Source: Podaxis mareebaensis
Lineage: Eukaryota > Basidiomycota > Agaricomycetes > Agaricales > Agaricaceae
Direction of reading: 5' to 3'
DNA length: 47,380 bases
Assembly: GCA_018524725.1 (NCBI GenBank)
Contig: JAEUWP010000595.1
Span: 1 to 47,380 of the forward strand
The notes beneath the pieces were generated by a model that ran no database searches, had not been told where the DNA came from, and was given only the letters and a program-made list of their open reading frames with translations. Position numbers and translations under genes: made by a program. This document shows, piece after piece, positions 44,197 through 47,380 of the stretch; the first letter of the stretch is position 1; each line of letters opens with the position of its first letter.

Positions 44197-46423
44197 ATGC
44201 CGAAGACGTACACGCATACGTTTGATACCCCGACTTACAAGGGGAAAGTTACGCTCAACGCTGGGTATGCTCTCCCACTTCTTTGGTTTTGGGTTTTGGT
44301 GGTGATAATGGTTGGTCGTAGGTTGTTCATCAACGGGAAGTGGGTTGATCCCGTTGAAGGAGGAACGATTGAGTGCGTTTGTAAACTCTCTTACTCACTG
44401 ATATGTTATGCTGAGACCGAGTTTTTTTCTGGGGTAGTGTTGTCGATCCCAGTGAGCTTCTGAAACAATTTTGGTGTGTGGAATGAAGGTGTTAAATGTA
44501 CCTACAGCAAACGGGAAAGTCATTACGACCGTTGCGGGTGGGGCGGAGCAGGATATCAATATCGCGGTTGAAGCCGCTAGGAATGTGTGTTCACATCCCC
44601 CTCTCTCACCCACCTTTTCTATATATCTAATCCGACAACAGGCGTACAAGAACTCATGGGGCCTCAAAGCCCCTGGTTCGGAACGTGGAAGGTTGATGTA
44701 CAAACTCGCGGATTTGCTGGAAAAACATCGAGACGAACTAGGGGCGTTGGAGTCTTTGAACGTCGGTGCGTAGAGTTAACATTTTTTTCGTGCTTTGATG
44801 AGAAATAGAGATTGACGGTGACGGGTGCAGGCAAGACGTACACTGCGGCGAAGGCATTTGATTTGCAAGGTGTTATTTATACGTTTAGGTATTATGCAGG
44901 ATGGGCGGATAAGGTGCATGGAAAGACGATTGAGACGACGGAGAATAAGATGGCGTATACCAGGCATGAACCGTATGGCGTTGTTGTGTGTCTCAGGCTC
45001 TCCACATCTTCCCTTCCTCCTTGCGCTCATGTCGTCTCGTAGGGTTGTATTATCCCATGGAACTTCCCTCTGGTGCGTATATTCTCAATTGCTGGTTGTC
45101 CGGTAGATCTTGATTTGGGCTTGGGATGCAGCTCATGGCGTCGTGGAAATTGGGTCCGGCACTTGCCACGGGCAATACAGTTATATTGAAACCCTCGGAA
45201 TTGACTCCGCTCTCTGCGCTCAGGCTCGCGGAATTGATACATGAAGCTGGGTTCCCTCCTGGAGTGGTAAACATCGTAAACGGATATGGTTGGTTGTTAT
45301 CTCGACTTGACAAACTTCACTTACTCATCATGGCCTCGTCCCGTGTCGTGTTGACAGGAGGCACTGCTGGCCATGCTATAGCCCAACACCCCCACATCAA
45401 CAAGGTCGCGTTTACAGGCAGTACCCTAACAGGACGCAAGATCCTCAAAGCGTCTTCGGAGACGAATTTGAAGGTTGTTACTCTTGAGCTTGGAGGGAAG
45501 AGCCCTACTATCGTGTTTGACGATGCAGATTTGGAGCAGACATTGAAATGGGCATCTGTCGGAATCTTGTGCGTCTTCTCTTCTCGTACTATACCACAAT
45601 ACTAACGGCCTGCACACGATTAGCTCGAACATGGGTCAATCCTGCGTTGCTGCTTCGCGTATATTCGTCCAAGAGGGCATATACGACCGATTCCTTCAAA
45701 ACTTTACTAAACTCGCGCAACAACTCACAGAAAACACTGGGTCTCCTTTCGACCCGAAGACACAACACGGCCCGCAAATTTCCAAGACGCAGTTTGACCG
45801 CGTGATGGGATTCATCAACTCAGGGAAGCAAGAGGGTGCAAAAGTGGCGATTGGTGGGGAGAGACACGGAAGTGAAGGATACTTTATCAAGCCCACGGTG
45901 TTTACGGATGTGAACACCAGGATGTCGATTATGCAAGATGAGATCTTTGGTCCAGTTTGTTCGGTTATCAAGTTTAAGACTGAGGAAGGTGAGTGAGATT
46001 GTTGTCAGCTACTGTTGATGCTGGTGTGACGAGCATGGTGAATTGTGTGCAGAGGTGCTTGATATGGCGAATGATGTGGCATATGGACTTGGGGCGAACG
46101 TCTTTACGGAAAACTCGAGTCACGCGATTAGGGTCGCGCATGCCTTGGAGGCTGGCAGTGTTTGGGTATGTGATCATACTACGTGCTATGTGAAATGCTG
46201 GATAGGGCGCTGACTTGGGAATGTAGGTCAATTGTGCACAGGCAACGGAGATGAATGTTCCGTTTGGTGGATACAAACAATCTGGCATTGGAAGGGAATT
46301 GGGGCAGTATGCTCTCGATACGTGAGTCGTCTCTTCGTACATACTTAATGCAAAAATCCTGATCATGGTCTTAGGTACACGCAAGTAAAAGCTGTACATA
46401 TCAATATTGGTCAGAAGCTGTAA
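44197..46423 (+). CDS. NAD(P)+-dependent aldehyde dehydrogenase, 12 exons
   Basis: Oxidises aldehydes to carboxylic acids. Proposed exons: 44197-44264, 44322-44376, 44489-44584, 44642-44765, 44831-44985, 45043-45072, 45132-45288, 45358-45568, 45624-45988, 46053-46165, 46227-46321, 46375-46423; 505 residues, the usual family length. Family signatures: [31 protein letters not shown] (NAD-binding), [10 protein letters not shown] (general-base Glu), [14 protein letters not shown] (catalytic Cys), EIFGPV, and [14 protein letters not shown] at the C-terminus. Introns are GT-AG, 46-112 bases, with CTAAC-type branch sites (for example 45603-45607). The exon 2/3 border is the least certain: a GTTTGT donor is needed to keep the frame. 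No targeting signal, so probably cytosolic. CpG-normal and uninterrupted: the only intact gene here. Confidence 0.92.
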
Positions 46424-46769
46424 AGAAACTTGCATCTTTGTTTCGTATTGCGTACCGTGTAAAGTAGCAGATGAGTTGAATGCTCTCAGTATTTTCGATT
46501 TCGATAACTTGCGGTTTCTGCACACCATGCTCCGCGATGTTTGTTAGCTTTGCATGTTCATCAACTCGGCGGCCTCCAAGACCAAGAAAAGCCGTCACTT
46601 CAACGTGTTAGTGGTGTCGGTACGCTGGAGTTGGGATGCAAAGACATCGATGTGGCTGGACAAGCCGCTAAACATTTCGCACTCGAAGCTTGTAGTCGGT
46701 CGTCTAAACATAGATGGCATATAAGACAGTATGGGCACCAAGAGCTGAACGCTCAAGACCGTCTGGAAA

Positions 46770-47165
46770 GCCCAGCCAACGATCCATGTGGGTACGAAAC
46801 CAACCATGAAATCATTCAAGGGGAAACTTTCGAGTTGATCCGATTTGTGCTCAAATTCAAGACCGGGGACGGTAAGCGCTGTCTGAAGCACTTCCTGTTG
46901 GTATGTCATATTTGTAATTGCTTCTCATCTAAGGCGATCAGCGGGGCGAGCGATACGACATACTGGCTTGTAGCTAATGTTTTCACTGAGAACTCGGAAG
47001 TGGATTTGGCACATGGGTTGGAGGCTGGTAGTGTCTATGTGAGTTGGTTAGTACGAGTATAAGTCGAGGAAGACCTAGCACACATTGGATATGTCAACCA
47101 CCCGCAGTCAACGGAGATCACGGTGGCCCTGTCGGTGGACATAAGCAATCCACCCTGGGGTAATA
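46770..47165 (+). pseudogene. Decayed 3' end of an aldehyde dehydrogenase gene, right copy
   Basis: More diverged than the left copy. Readable pieces: FVLKFKTGDGK (counterpart of VIKFKTEEG, 46843-46875), an intron-like gap, [20 protein letters not shown] (counterpart of [20 protein letters not shown]), GSVYV followed by a GT-like donor at the same place as exon 10, then STEITVALSVDI (counterpart of [11 protein letters not shown]). It has frame breaks and lacks the catalytic half. CpG is retained, so divergence here is ordinary rather than CpG decay. Confidence 0.75.
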
Positions 47166-47380
47166 CGTGAACGCTGGAGGCCTGAGCCCGGTCTCGTTTT
47201 GTACCCCAGCACGTGCGATTGCGATTCCACGCACAAGTGAAAGCAGTTCATGCTAAGTTTGATGAAGTTTTGTGAGCGAGGAACGAGAATATTTTGCCAC
47301 CTACATCAGCAAAACATCCAAAAGATGTTATTGACTTGGAGACCTTAAGAAACTCTGACATCATTTTGTGCATATCAGAT
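47166..47380. other. Downstream flank, nothing recognised
   Basis: CpG-normal DNA with no open frame or repeat that I can support. Confidence 0.4.

Noticed and set aside
46595..46909. 104-codon minus-strand frame with hydrophobic stretches
   Set aside because: Overlaps the plus-strand dehydrogenase fragment, whose KFKTGDGK and FTENS motifs give better support.
1..47380. CRISPR arrays, tRNA or rRNA genes
   Set aside because: No regularly spaced identical repeats and no tRNA or rRNA-like sequences were seen.

Overview
The window reads as genomic DNA of a filamentous fungus, most likely a basidiomycete of the Agaricomycetes. The one intact host gene has twelve exons and introns of roughly 50-70 bases. 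It is surrounded by Ty3/gypsy retrotransposons with chromodomain-bearing polyproteins, in DNA where CpG has decayed to TpG/CpA. The species cannot be told from the sequence. No bacterial, plasmid, tRNA, rRNA or CRISPR features were seen.

Layout. (1) 1-11242 plus 18255-18437: an old minus-strand Ty3/gypsy element (element 1) with a single gag-pol frame and a large extra ORF after the chromodomain. Its 5' LTR is split by (2) element 2, 11243-18250, a young nearly complete minus-strand gypsy element with 313-base LTRs and a GTGT target duplication. (3) 18438-20173: host-side spacer with a diverged direct duplication of a broken coding fragment. (4) Element A, 20174-42235, minus strand, 757-base LTRs, target duplication GAGAC. 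Its pol is split by a 5'-truncated LINE (25386-28832, flanked by an unusually long 150-base duplication). Its 5' LTR is split by (5) element B, 32843-42125, a full relative of A with 818-base LTRs and target duplication CCTGC. (6) 42241-47380: an aldehyde dehydrogenase locus with one intact gene (44197-46423) between two decayed 3'-end copies, the left one carrying a 651-base solo LTR in an intron.

How the parts work together. Each LTR element encodes Gag, protease, reverse transcriptase/RNase H and integrase. Elements 1, A and B add a chromodomain and then an extra ORF not found in standard gypsy elements. In A and B the extra ORF begins about 31 bases after pol, carries a CCHC zinc knuckle, overlaps a second open frame, and that second frame runs through the polypurine tract into the 3' LTR. 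A and B have no tRNA-type primer site; the bases after the 5' LTR are complementary to a stretch in the LTR about 28 bases downstream of a TATA box, as in self-priming Tf1/sushi elements.

Two sequence-wide signals stand out. First, element 1, including its LTR, is densely peppered with perfect short inverted repeats (at least eighteen stems of 9-13 bp found by eye in 11 kb), kept inside recognisable coding sequence; I did not see this in the neighbouring elements. Second, the decay is almost purely CpG transition: all five internal stops of element 2 and the four LINE stops I resolved are TGA, plausibly former CGA, and the LTR pair of element 2 differs only at CpG sites.
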